From Tardiphaga sp. (GTDB taxonomy: Bacteria > Pseudomonadota > Alphaproteobacteria > Rhizobiales > Xanthobacteraceae), in assembly GCA_028290765.1 (NCBI GenBank), contig JAQGJF010000121.1, forward strand, positions 1 through 8,764: DNA of 8,764 bases, in the 5' to 3' direction. A program made the translations under genes and the position numbers. Positions 1 through 5,831 of this stretch are shown here, piece by piece. Each line of letters opens with the position of its first letter. The stretch's first letter is position 1. Under the pieces are notes generated by a model. It had not been told where the DNA came from. It saw only the letters and a list, made by a program, of their open reading frames with translations, and did not search any database.

Positions 1-93
1 CCGATGGGCACCATGGATGCGATCGACTTCCTGCTCGACAAGCTCCGCAACACCAAGAACAACTCGGAATTCTTCGAGTCGATGAATACCTGA
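1..93 (+). CDS. rho: Transcription termination factor Rho, C-terminal end (partial)
   Basis: The window opens inside a gene that reads in frame from base 1 and ends with TGA at 91-93. The 30 visible residues start PMGTMDAIDFLLDKL and finish NSEFFESMNT. They match the extreme C-terminus of Rho, the hexameric RNA helicase that ends transcription; E. coli Rho has the same pattern there (HPMGEIDAMEFLINKL, then TKTNDDFFEMM). This is recognised from memory over a short stretch, but the pattern is distinctive. The catalytic domains lie outside the window. An intrinsic terminator follows 25 bases after the stop. In many Rhizobiales the gene after rho is mnmE (trmE); here the next gene is an unrelated operon on the opposite strand. 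Confidence 0.85.
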   Translation, partial: PMGTMDAIDFLLDKLRNTKNNSEFFESMNT

Positions 94-118
94 TCGTTGA
101 AGATTTAGGTTTGATAGA

Positions 119-150
119 GCCGTCCCGGCGAAATTCGGGGCGGCTTTTTT
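119..150 (+). terminator. Intrinsic terminator of rho
   Basis: A 9-bp stem (GCCGTCCCG at 119-127 with CGGGGCGGC at 136-144, one G-U pair) closes an 8-base loop and is followed at once by six T (145-150). It lies 25 bases past the rho stop codon and has the classical form of a Rho-independent terminator. On the opposite strand no T-run follows the stem, so it probably does not serve the convergent operon. Confidence 0.85.
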
Positions 151-186
151 CATGTTGGTGTCAGAGTTTGCGAAGAAGACGGCGCT

Positions 187-269
187 GTAGCCCGGATGAG
201 CGCAGCGACATCCGGGGCAGGCCTATCGGTTCGGGACGTCCCGGATATCGCTGCGCTCATCCGGGCTAC
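187..269. repeat. Large inverted repeat (30-bp arms), likely dispersed palindromic element
   Basis: The arms 187-216 and 240-269 are inverted copies over 30 bases with one difference that still allows a G-U pair; the spacer is 23 bases. The outer end reads GTAGCCCGGATGAGCGCAGC and its reverse complement closes the element. This motif resembles short palindromic repeats seen many times in Bradyrhizobium and Rhodopseudomonas genomes (recollection, not a search). It sits between convergent rho and the MaoC-like gene. There is no T-run, so it is not a standard terminator, though a hairpin this stable could slow polymerase or protect a 3' end. Confidence 0.8.
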
Positions 270-366
270 GAGTTTCCGCCCATCACCAACTGCACCAGCG
301 CCGCAGGCTCTGTCACGGGCAACGAGCAGCTTTGGCCGCCACCGAATGCCTTGAGTATGACGGCCT
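270..366. other. Gene-free spacer before the MaoC-like gene end
   Basis: Nothing convincing is seen here: no T-rich hairpin for the incoming minus-strand operon and no credible short gene. Short open frames crossing this stretch on both strands run through the inverted repeat and do not resemble proteins. Confidence 0.5.
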
Positions 367-849
367 TCATTCGGCTCTTCCCCCTTGTTGAGCGCCACTG
401 GACTCGTTTGGCACCCAGGCGTTGATGTGCCGAGCGACCGCAGTCAGCTCACCGCGCTGGTTCGTTACTTCGATGCGCGCAATCGAGCGGGGAACCTTCC
501 TGCTCTCGTCGATGGCTTCGATCGTATAGCTCGTCGTCAGCGTGTCCCCGAACAGAACGGGCTTGAGAAAACGGAGCTTGTCGAACCCAAGGGCCATGGG
601 CGTTGGCCCGCTCGGACCTGCCTTCTCCTGGCAGGCGCTGGTCATCTTGGCGGATGCCGAAGACATGAAGGCGACCGACAGCGCGCCGTGCGCCACGCGC
701 TGACCGAAGCTCGATTTTCGCATGTATTCGGCATCAATGTGGTTCGGTGAGAAATCGCCGGACAGTCCCGCGAAGGCGTACACGTCACTCTCCGAGACGG
801 TCTTTGTGAAAGAAGTCTTGTCGCCTACGGCGACGGGCACTTTTGACAT
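367..849 (-). CDS. MaoC-like (R)-specific enoyl-CoA hydratase family protein
   Basis: A protein of 160 residues with the hot-dog-fold MaoC/R-hydratase signature near the N-terminus: AGLSGDFSPNHID (about residues 27-39), carrying the Asp and His that activate water in this family, followed by HGALSVAFMS. Members add water across the double bond of trans-2-enoyl-CoA, or act on related acyl-CoA esters. The length fits single-domain members. ATG at 849 is chosen because GGAG lies 6 bases upstream; a GTG directly before it (852) would add one residue but sits too close to that site. The gene begins 12 bases after the CoA-transferase stop, so the two are surely cotranscribed and probably act on the same acyl-CoA. 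The substrate cannot be told from sequence, and dehydratase or thioesterase-like roles remain possible. Confidence 0.85.
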   Translation of the reverse strand: MSKVPVAVGDKTSFTKTVSESDVYAFAGLSGDFSPNHIDAEYMRKSSFGQRVAHGALSVAFMSSASAKMTSACQEKAGPSGPTPMALGFDKLRFLKPVLFGDTLTTSYTIEAIDESRKVPRSIARIEVTNQRGELTAVARHINAWVPNESSGAQQGGRAE

Positions 850-861
850 CACGATCTCCGC

Positions 862-2421
862 TCAAATGGTGAAATGGGCCGGATTCATCACGCGCGGGCT
901 GTTGACGATGGGTGCAAAGCCCATGCGGTCGAGCACATCGCTGTGAAGGTCAATTCCGGGCGCGATTTCGATCAGATGGACTCCCTCGGCCGTGAGCCTG
1001 AAGACCGCGCGTTCGGTGACGTAGATCACCGTCTGTCCCTGTTCGAGGGCCCGTTTGCCGCTGAAGGTAATCTGGGCGACCTGTTCGACCAGTTTTATGA
1101 CCTGACCGTGCTGTTTGATGACCAGGCGGCCTCCCCCTGCCTCCAGCTTGCTGCCTTTGGCGTCGAAGGTGCCGCAGAAGACTACCGTCTTCGAATTCTG
1201 CGTGATGTCGATGAAGCCTCCGGGACCGACGATCTCACCGTCGAGAAAAGATACGTTGACGTTGCCCTGCGCATCGAGTTCGCCCATCCCGAGGAAGGCG
1301 ATGTCGAGGCCGCCGCCGCTGTAGAAATCGAATTGCGAGGGCGAGTCGATCATCGCCGTAGCGTTGACCGTGGTGCCAAAGACAATGCCGTCGAGGACGT
1401 TACCGCCATGCACGCCGTGCTCGACGGTCTGGCAGTAGAGATCCTGCTCGCCTCGTTCGCTGATCAGCTTGGCGACGCCGTCGGGCATGCCGAAGCCGAA
1501 GTTCAAGACGGCGCCGGGCCGAAGCTCCTCGGCAGCCCTTCGCGCGACGACCTTGCGGATTCCGAACGGCTGGGGATTGGCGTTGACGATCACCCGGCGC
1601 TCTCCCGAGATCGCCGGATCGTAGATGGTCAGGTAATTCTGCATTTGGTCGGGATCGACCACGATCGCATCGACTAGGACGCCGGGTATCCGGACGGTGC
1701 GGGCCGGCAATGCGCCACGTTCCACCAGCGTACGCACCTGCACGATGACCTTGCCACCGCAATTATGCGCTGCGAGCGCAAGCGCGAAGACATCGAGATT
1801 GGCGATCTCCTGGTCGAGGCTGATATTGCCGTCCGGATCGGCCATGCTGCCGCGAACGATGGCGACGTCGATGTTGAACGGCTTGTAACGGAGATATTCC
1901 CGACCATCGACGTTCACGACTTCCGTCAGTGCATCCTTCGCTGACTGGTTCATGCGCCCACCTTCTTCGCGCGGGTCGACGAAGGTGCCAAGACCGACAT
2001 GGGTATAGAGGCCCGGCCGGCCCGCGCCGATCTCGCGAAACAGTTGAGCGATCACGCCCGAAGGCAGTGCGTAAGCTTCGATCTTCTCCTGCTTGACCAG
2101 GGCACGCATGCGCGGGGACCAGCCCCAATGTCCGCCGATCACGCGTTTCACCATCCCTTCATGCGCGAAGCGGTTGGTGCCCTTGCGGTCTCGATCTCCA
2201 AAGCCGAGCGAATAGACGAAGGTGAGGTCATACGGGCCTTTGCCGCTCAGAAATCGCTCCTCGACCGCTCCGAAGGCCGTGTCCGGCTCCAGCATGCCGC
2301 CGCCCGCACCCGTAACGGCGACCGTGTCGCCGTCCTTGATCAGCATCGCGGCTTCGAGCGCGGTCATGACCTTGTTTATCGCCGGCGGGTGCGGGGGTGT
2401 TGGGGTCGGCGAATTGATCAC
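862..2421 (-). CDS. Family I CoA-transferase, YdiF/propionate CoA-transferase type
   Basis: A protein of 519 residues, the usual size of the fused alpha-beta CoA-transferases such as E. coli YdiF and clostridial Pct. They move CoA from one acyl-CoA (often acetyl-CoA) to a free carboxylic acid through a glutamyl-CoA thioester. The alpha half opens with IKDGDTVAVTGAGGG (28-42). The beta half has NFGFGMPDGVA (307-317) and the catalytic motif TVEHGVHGG (332-340) with the presumed nucleophile Glu334. GTG at 2421 is the preferred start: GGAG lies 7 bases upstream and the family pattern NKVMTALEAA follows. The open frame continues upstream to 2730 but runs through a palindromic repeat and the end of the binding-protein gene. 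The first 14 residues are oddly proline-rich. It probably activates the imported acid for the MaoC-like enzyme; the true acid is unknown. Confidence 0.92.
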   Translation of the reverse strand: MINSPTPTPPHPPAINKVMTALEAAMLIKDGDTVAVTGAGGGMLEPDTAFGAVEERFLSGKGPYDLTFVYSLGFGDRDRKGTNRFAHEGMVKRVIGGHWGWSPRMRALVKQEKIEAYALPSGVIAQLFREIGAGRPGLYTHVGLGTFVDPREEGGRMNQSAKDALTEVVNVDGREYLRYKPFNIDVAIVRGSMADPDGNISLDQEIANLDVFALALAAHNCGGKVIVQVRTLVERGALPARTVRIPGVLVDAIVVDPDQMQNYLTIYDPAISGERRVIVNANPQPFGIRKVVARRAAEELRPGAVLNFGFGMPDGVAKLISERGEQDLYCQTVEHGVHGGNVLDGIVFGTTVNATAMIDSPSQFDFYSGGGLDIAFLGMGELDAQGNVNVSFLDGEIVGPGGFIDITQNSKTVVFCGTFDAKGSKLEAGGGRLVIKQHGQVIKLVEQVAQITFSGKRALEQGQTVIYVTERAVFRLTAEGVHLIEIAPGIDLHSDVLDRMGFAPIVNSPRVMNPAHFTI

Positions 2422-2579
2422 AAAACATCTCCAGCCTGAGGCTCTGGAAGGGGGACGGTGCGTTAGAGCATGATCCCGAAGTGGGTACCGGTTTTCGGAA
2501 AGATCATGCTCAAACAAAAAAGCTAGTGCAGGATTTTGCCCGGACGGCGGGGGAACGGCCGCCCCGGAAAGCCAATGCC
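2422..2579. other. Intra-operon spacer between binding protein and CoA-transferase
   Basis: This 158-base gap separates the transport genes from the acyl-CoA genes. It holds the palindrome at 2466-2511, an imperfect GC-rich hairpin at 2540-2567, a T-run on the minus strand (2515-2520) and the CoA-transferase ribosome site (2429-2432). No promoter for the downstream genes could be picked out with confidence, so it is not certain that all five genes share one transcript. Confidence 0.5.
2466..2511. repeat. Palindromic intergenic repeat, RIME-like
   Basis: Perfect outer arms GAGCATGATC (2466-2475) and GATCATGCTC (2502-2511) enclose inner arms CCGAA (2476-2480) and TTCGG (2494-2498). The centre reads GTGGGTACCGG. 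The sequence resembles a short palindromic element common between genes of Bradyrhizobium and other rhizobia (similar to the RIME class; recollection only). It lies inside the probable operon, where a folded RNA could lower expression of downstream genes or stabilise the upstream message. Confidence 0.75.
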
Positions 2580-3431
2580 TTATTGCGCCAGGGTGATAGG
2601 CAGCGGCGCGTCGCCCTCGCCGGTGGTCGGCAGTTCGGAAAGCTCGCCTCCGATCCACTTCTTGTAGAGTGCCTTCAATTCGCCGCTTGCGACCTTCTTG
2701 GCGACGAAGGCGTTGACGTAATCGACCCACTCGCGTGAGCCTGGCCGCACGGCAAAAGCGTTGAAATTCCGCGCCACGATGAATTTCTGTTCGAACTTGC
2801 CGGGGCCCGCGACCTTGTCGATGTTGGGAAGTTGCGTGGCCGCACCGCCGACGATATCGACCTGCCCCGAAATCAGGGCTTGAATCGTGCTTGAATCGTC
2901 GTCGAAGCGCTGGATGGTGGTGCCAGCCGGAGCGGCCTTGGTTACGGCGATATCCTGTGGCGTGCCGCGCGGGACGCCGACACGCAGGCCCTTCATGTCC
3001 GGAAATCCTTTGACCTTCAGTTCGGGCTTGCCGATGTAGATCGTGTCGATGTTGGTATAAGGCCGGGAGAACAGCACCACCTTCTGCCGCTCGGCAAAGA
3101 TGCCCATGACGGCGGCGACAGCGTCAACCTGGCCGGTCAGGAGCGCGGCCACCCTGTTCGCCGGCGTCACCGGGGTGAATTCGGCCTTGACGCCCAGATC
3201 CTGCGCCAGCATTTCCGAGAGCTCGATATCGAACCCGGTCAGCTTGCCCGAACCGTCGGTGAATCCCCATGGGACCTGCGCGACCTGCGAGCCGACCTTG
3301 AGAATGCCGCTCTTCTTGATTTCGGCGACTGTCTGGGCGCCTGCAGCGGCAACGCCCGCAGGAATCAGCGCCAGCGCGAGAGCCGCATTTATGATCAGGC
3401 GTCGGGACAAGCTGGCTTTGGAGTTGGGCAT
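2580..3431 (-). CDS. ABC transporter periplasmic substrate-binding protein (SBP_bac_3, polar amino acid type)
   Basis: A protein of 283 residues with a clear Sec signal: basic SRR at 9-11, a hydrophobic stretch to about 30, and a likely signal-peptidase cleavage after AGA at 32. The mature part has the two-lobe pattern of family 3 binding proteins: GSQVAQVPWGFTDGSGKLTGFDIELSEML, then GQVDAVAAVMGIFAERQ and FSRPY. The usual GxTxxR ligand motif reads GIFAERQ, so the Arg that binds the alpha-carboxylate is kept but the neighbouring Thr is not; the ligand may not be a standard amino acid. A ribosome site GGAGG lies 8 bases before ATG at 3431. It follows the two permease genes by 39 bases and delivers substrate to them. 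Opines, amino-acid derivatives or organic acids are all possible ligands. Confidence 0.92.
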   Translation of the reverse strand: MPNSKASLSRRLIINAALALALIPAGVAAAGAQTVAEIKKSGILKVGSQVAQVPWGFTDGSGKLTGFDIELSEMLAQDLGVKAEFTPVTPANRVAALLTGQVDAVAAVMGIFAERQKVVLFSRPYTNIDTIYIGKPELKVKGFPDMKGLRVGVPRGTPQDIAVTKAAPAGTTIQRFDDDSSTIQALISGQVDIVGGAATQLPNIDKVAGPGKFEQKFIVARNFNAFAVRPGSREWVDYVNAFVAKKVASGELKALYKKWIGGELSELPTTGEGDAPLPITLAQ

Positions 3432-3470
3432 GGTCGTGTCCTCCGGGTGGTCGTGTTGTTGATTTTGGTT

Positions 3471-4121
3471 TCAGGTTTTGACGGCAAAACGCCGCTCCAG
3501 CCGTGCGCTGACGCGGGAGAGAGGGAAACAGATGATGAAGTAGACGATCGCCGCGAAGCCGTAGGCGATCAACGGCTTGTAGGTCGTGCTGGCGATGATC
3601 TGCGCCGAGCGCGACAGCTCGACGAAGCCGACGATCGCGGCGAGCGATGTTCCCTTGATCAACTGAACGAGGAAGCCGACGGTCGGCGCGACCGAGAGAC
3701 GGATTGCCTGAGGCAGTATCACGCTCGTCATGCGATCGACGTAGCCAAGGCCCAGCGCGCGCGCCGCCTCGCTCTGTCCCTTCGGAACAGCCTGGATTCC
3801 GCCGCGCCAGATCTCGCCGAGAAACGCGCTGGCGTGAAACGTGAGCCCCACCGTCACGGCGGTCCAGGGGTTCACCTTGAAGCCGAAGACGGGTAACCCG
3901 TAGAACACCAGGAACAGCTGCATCAGCAGCGGAGTGCCCTGGAAGAAATCGATATAGGTGCCGGCGAACCGGCGGAGCACGGCGCTCTCCGACGTTCGGG
4001 ACAGGGCGACGATCAGCCCGACGATCCCGCCGCCGACAAAAGCGATCAGCGACAGGACGAGCGTCGACTGCACGCCCGAGAGGATGGAGAGGAATTCGGA
4101 GAAGCCGAACTGGCGTATCAT
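3471..4121 (-). CDS. Polar amino acid ABC transporter permease (HisM/GlnP family)
   Basis: A 216-residue inner-membrane protein with several hydrophobic segments; the first runs from about residue 18 to 40. It carries family hallmarks: FFQGTPLLMQLFLVFYGLP, and the cytoplasmic EAA loop GQSEAARALGLGYVDRMTSVILPQAIR (given here only as its key residues: E-A-A, G-L-G, L-P-Q-A), which docks onto the ATPase. ATG at 4121 follows GAGG by 7 bases, and this ribosome site overlaps the TGA of the preceding permease; only 9 bases separate the two genes. The pair most likely forms the heterodimeric channel fed by the binding protein at 2580-3431. No ATPase gene is found in this operon. Confidence 0.93.
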   Translation of the reverse strand: MIRQFGFSEFLSILSGVQSTLVLSLIAFVGGGIVGLIVALSRTSESAVLRRFAGTYIDFFQGTPLLMQLFLVFYGLPVFGFKVNPWTAVTVGLTFHASAFLGEIWRGGIQAVPKGQSEAARALGLGYVDRMTSVILPQAIRLSVAPTVGFLVQLIKGTSLAAIVGFVELSRSAQIIASTTYKPLIAYGFAAIVYFIICFPLSRVSARLERRFAVKT

Positions 4122-4130
4122 CGCCTGTCC

Positions 4131-4799
4131 TCACTTCAGCGGATAAGAGAAGTAGATGCGATCGACCGCTTTGAAGATCGTCGCGAAGATCATGGACATG
4201 CTGAGGTAAAGCAGCGTGGCGACGATATAGATCTCGAAGCTTCGAAAGGTCAGCGTGTCGAGTGACTGTGCGATCGATGTCAGTTCTTCCGCCGAAATCG
4301 ATGAAACGATGCTGGTCGTCAGCAGCGAAAGGATGAACTGGCCGGAGAGCGCCGGAAAGACGATCCGCATCGCGGGCTTCAGGACGATGTAACGAAAGAC
4401 CTGAAAGGGCTTGAGGCCGAGCGCCGCGCCCGCCTCGTATTGACCCCGGGCGATGCCGTCGATGCCGCCGCGAATGACCTCCGCTGCGAAGGCGCCGCAG
4501 TTGATGCTGAGCGCCAGGACCGCGGCGCTCCAGGGCTGCAAGGCGACTCCCAGAGCCGGGAGTCCAAAATAGATGAAGAAGACTTGAACCAGAAAAGGCG
4601 TGTTGCGGATCAATTCGACGTAGGAAGTGGCGATGAAATTGATTGCACCGATGCGGCTCTGCTTGGCGAGAGCCGTGACGATGCCAATGATGAGCCCGAT
4701 CGCGATCGCGAGCGTCGCGAGCACGATCGTCAGCCAGCAGCCGTACAAAAGCTGCTGCCAATAGGGCAACAGGGCGCCGAAATCGAATTTGTACGTCAT
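4131..4799 (-). CDS. Polar amino acid ABC transporter permease (HisQ family), first gene of the operon
   Basis: A 222-residue inner-membrane permease beginning MTYKFDFGALLPYWQQLLYG. It has the conserved ELIRNTPFLVQVFFIYFGLP segment and the EAA loop GQYEAGAALGL followed by a KPAMR end, the contact point for the ATPase. ATG at 4799 is chosen since GAGG stands 5 bases upstream and the family pattern begins here. An in-frame ATG at 4895 would add 32 hydrophilic, non-family residues and touches its ribosome site, so it is unlikely. A short upstream open frame ends in TGA overlapping this start. It is the promoter-proximal gene of the operon and pairs with the permease at 3471-4121. Confidence 0.92.
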   Translation of the reverse strand: MTYKFDFGALLPYWQQLLYGCWLTIVLATLAIAIGLIIGIVTALAKQSRIGAINFIATSYVELIRNTPFLVQVFFIYFGLPALGVALQPWSAAVLALSINCGAFAAEVIRGGIDGIARGQYEAGAALGLKPFQVFRYIVLKPAMRIVFPALSGQFILSLLTTSIVSSISAEELTSIAQSLDTLTFRSFEIYIVATLLYLSMSMIFATIFKAVDRIYFSYPLK

Positions 4800-4891
4800 C
4801 TCTCCCTCGTTCCGGTCAAGACCTGTCGCTGTCTTTGCCTGCCTACGGAATGAAAGAACCGGTGGGAGAGCTCGATCTGCCCGGTGAGCAT
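4796..4891 (-). CDS. Possible 31-residue leader peptide overlapping the permease start
   Basis: In the transcribed leader a short frame starts with ATG at 4891, four bases after GGGAGG (4901-4896), and ends in TGA at 4798-4796, forming an ATGA overlap with the permease ATG at 4799. The peptide starts MLTGQIELSHRFFHS and has an RQRQRQ stretch. The ribosome site and the stop-start overlap suggest translational coupling, which would make translation of this frame affect the operon. No homology is recognised, the frame could be accidental, and no attenuator hairpin was found with it. Confidence 0.3.
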   Translation of the reverse strand: MLTGQIELSHRFFHSVGRQRQRQVLTGTRER

Positions 4892-4908
4892 TCATCCTCC
4901 CGCTATTT

Positions 4909-4924
4909 TTGGAATTTGTTCCAA
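4909..4924. promoter_or_regulatory. Candidate IclR-type operator O1 (perfect palindrome)
   Basis: TTGGAA-TTTG-TTCCAA has perfect 6-bp arms with a 4-base centre. IclR-family regulators bind palindromes with GGAA/TTCC half-sites of this kind, and the site lies in the space divergent from two IclR genes. It covers the -10 box and predicted start of the minus-strand operon, so binding there would block transcription. Confidence 0.65.
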
Positions 4925-4952
4925 TTTAGAACTCATTCCAATATGGTGTCAA
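4923..4952 (-). promoter_or_regulatory. Predicted sigma-70-type promoter of the permease-to-MaoC operon
   Basis: On the minus strand a perfect -35 box TTGACA (4952-4947) is followed after 18 bases by TAAATT (4928-4923), a 4 of 6 match to the -10 consensus. Transcription would begin near 4916, leaving a leader of about 115 bases before the permease start. The -10 box overlaps the palindromic operator at 4909-4924, and the spacer contains a second operator copy, an arrangement suited to repression. Confidence 0.6.
4926..4941. promoter_or_regulatory. Candidate IclR-type operator O2 (one mismatch)
   Basis: TTAGAA-CTCA-TTCCAA matches the O1 pattern at 11 of 12 arm positions and begins 17 bases after O1, less than two helical turns on. 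It lies between the -35 and -10 boxes of the minus-strand promoter. Two adjacent sites would suit a tetramer or two dimers of IclR proteins. Confidence 0.55.
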
Positions 4953-4966
4953 GAAGTGACGGATCG

Positions 4967-4988
4967 TTCCATTTGGAATAGCGTCCCA
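4967..4988. promoter_or_regulatory. Candidate IclR-type operator O3 (composite)
   Basis: A perfect inverted pair TTCCA-TT-TGGAA occupies 4967-4978. Its right half also forms TTGGAA-TAGC-GTCCCA (4973-4988), matching the O1 pattern at 10 of 12 arm positions. It lies upstream of the operon -35 box and 46 bases before the first regulator gene, so it could serve autoregulation. Confidence 0.45.
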
Positions 4989-5033
4989 GACCGAACCGCG
5001 TTGGATTCTCGCGCGGGCATGCGAGGAGCGGGT

Positions 5034-5831
5034 ATGACGCCAGATCGGGCGATCTCGATCGTGGAGCTGCTGGCCAAAAACGCGTCGGGCCTGCCGCTAT
5101 CCGGAATTTCGGACGATCTTGGCATTCCGCGCAGCGCCACCCACCGCTTGCTGGCGGACTTGCGCGAGGATGGTTACGTCCGCCAGGATTATGAAGGCGG
5201 CATGTATCGCCTGACCGCCAAAATCGTCGCGCTGGGCTTTGCGTATCTGGACGCTGCCGGCGCGACGCGCCAGATCCATCCATCGCTCGATCGCCTCGCG
5301 GAAAAAACCGGAGAGCTGATTACCCTCGCCGTGATCGACGCGGGCCGGCTGATCCGCGTTGCGAGGGTCCAGGGGGCGCGGCGCGGCCTGCGCTATAATC
5401 CGGACGAGAGCTCGGAAGTCTACCTCGCGGCAACGTCCAACGGGATCGCGTGGCTGTCCTGCCTGAGCGAGGAGGAAGGATTACAACTGGTCGCCAGGCA
5501 AGGTTTCAACCGCGAAGGTTATGGCCCGAAAGCACCGAAGACGATTCGTGAACTCACCGAGCAGGTCGAAGCCGCGAGAAAGTTGGGCTATGCGCGAATC
5601 TTCGATACCTACGAGGCGGGGACATCGGCCATCGCCGCTCCGATCCGCCGGCCGGGAACCAGACAGGCCATCGGCACGCTAAGCGTGGCAGGGCCTTCGG
5701 TCCGCATGACGGGCGAAGCAATGGACCGCATGGCGCCCGATCTCCTGGGTTGTGCGGCTGAAATCGCCGAGGTCGGCGCGCGTTCCCCGCTGTTCGAACA
5801 GGTCCGCAGCGAGAGTGTCGCGAATGTCTAG
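5034..5831 (+). CDS. IclR-family transcriptional regulator (first of tandem pair)
   Basis: A 265-residue regulator: an N-terminal winged helix-turn-helix (about 4-62; recognition region GIPRSATHRLLADL) followed by the IclR effector-binding domain, with EVYLAATSNGIAWLSC and YEAGTSAIAAPIR as landmarks. ATG at 5034 is preferred because GAGGAG ends 5 bases before it and the fold begins with DRAISIVELL; the open frame extends back to 4884 through the operator region, which argues against that longer start. It is divergent from the transport and CoA-transferase operon and most likely controls it through the palindromes at 4909-4988. Its stop overlaps the next gene by 8 bases. IclR proteins act as repressors or activators and often sense aromatic acids or small carboxylates; the ligand here is unknown. 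Confidence 0.93.
   Translation: MTPDRAISIVELLAKNASGLPLSGISDDLGIPRSATHRLLADLREDGYVRQDYEGGMYRLTAKIVALGFAYLDAAGATRQIHPSLDRLAEKTGELITLAVIDAGRLIRVARVQGARRGLRYNPDESSEVYLAATSNGIAWLSCLSEEEGLQLVARQGFNREGYGPKAPKTIRELTEQVEAARKLGYARIFDTYEAGTSAIAAPIRRPGTRQAIGTLSVAGPSVRMTGEAMDRMAPDLLGCAAEIAEVGARSPLFEQVRSESVANV

Noticed and set aside
874..1677. 267-codon open frame on the plus strand
   Set aside because: It lies wholly antisense to the well-supported CoA-transferase gene and its protein resembles no family; a GC-rich shadow frame.
2540..2567. GC-rich hairpin after the binding-protein gene as a terminator
   Set aside because: The stem has a bulge and a wobble pair, and the T-run on the minus strand is about 20 bases away, so it does not have terminator form; attenuation remains possible.
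2422..2730. N-terminal extension of the CoA-transferase to position 2730
   Set aside because: It would overlap the binding-protein gene and read through a palindromic repeat, giving an arginine-rich non-family sequence; a GTG with a good ribosome site exists at 2421.
3124..4761. 545-codon minus-strand open frame spanning both permeases
   Set aside because: It is in a different frame from three clear transporter genes and yields an Arg/His-rich sequence without family features.
4800..4895. In-frame upstream start for the first permease at 4895
   Set aside because: The ATG directly abuts its ribosome site and would add 32 hydrophilic residues before the family start; ATG at 4799 has a properly spaced GAGG.
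4884..5033. Longer start for the first IclR gene at 4884
   Set aside because: The extension translates the operator and promoter region, lacks a ribosome site, and the fold begins just after 5034 where GAGGAG is well placed.
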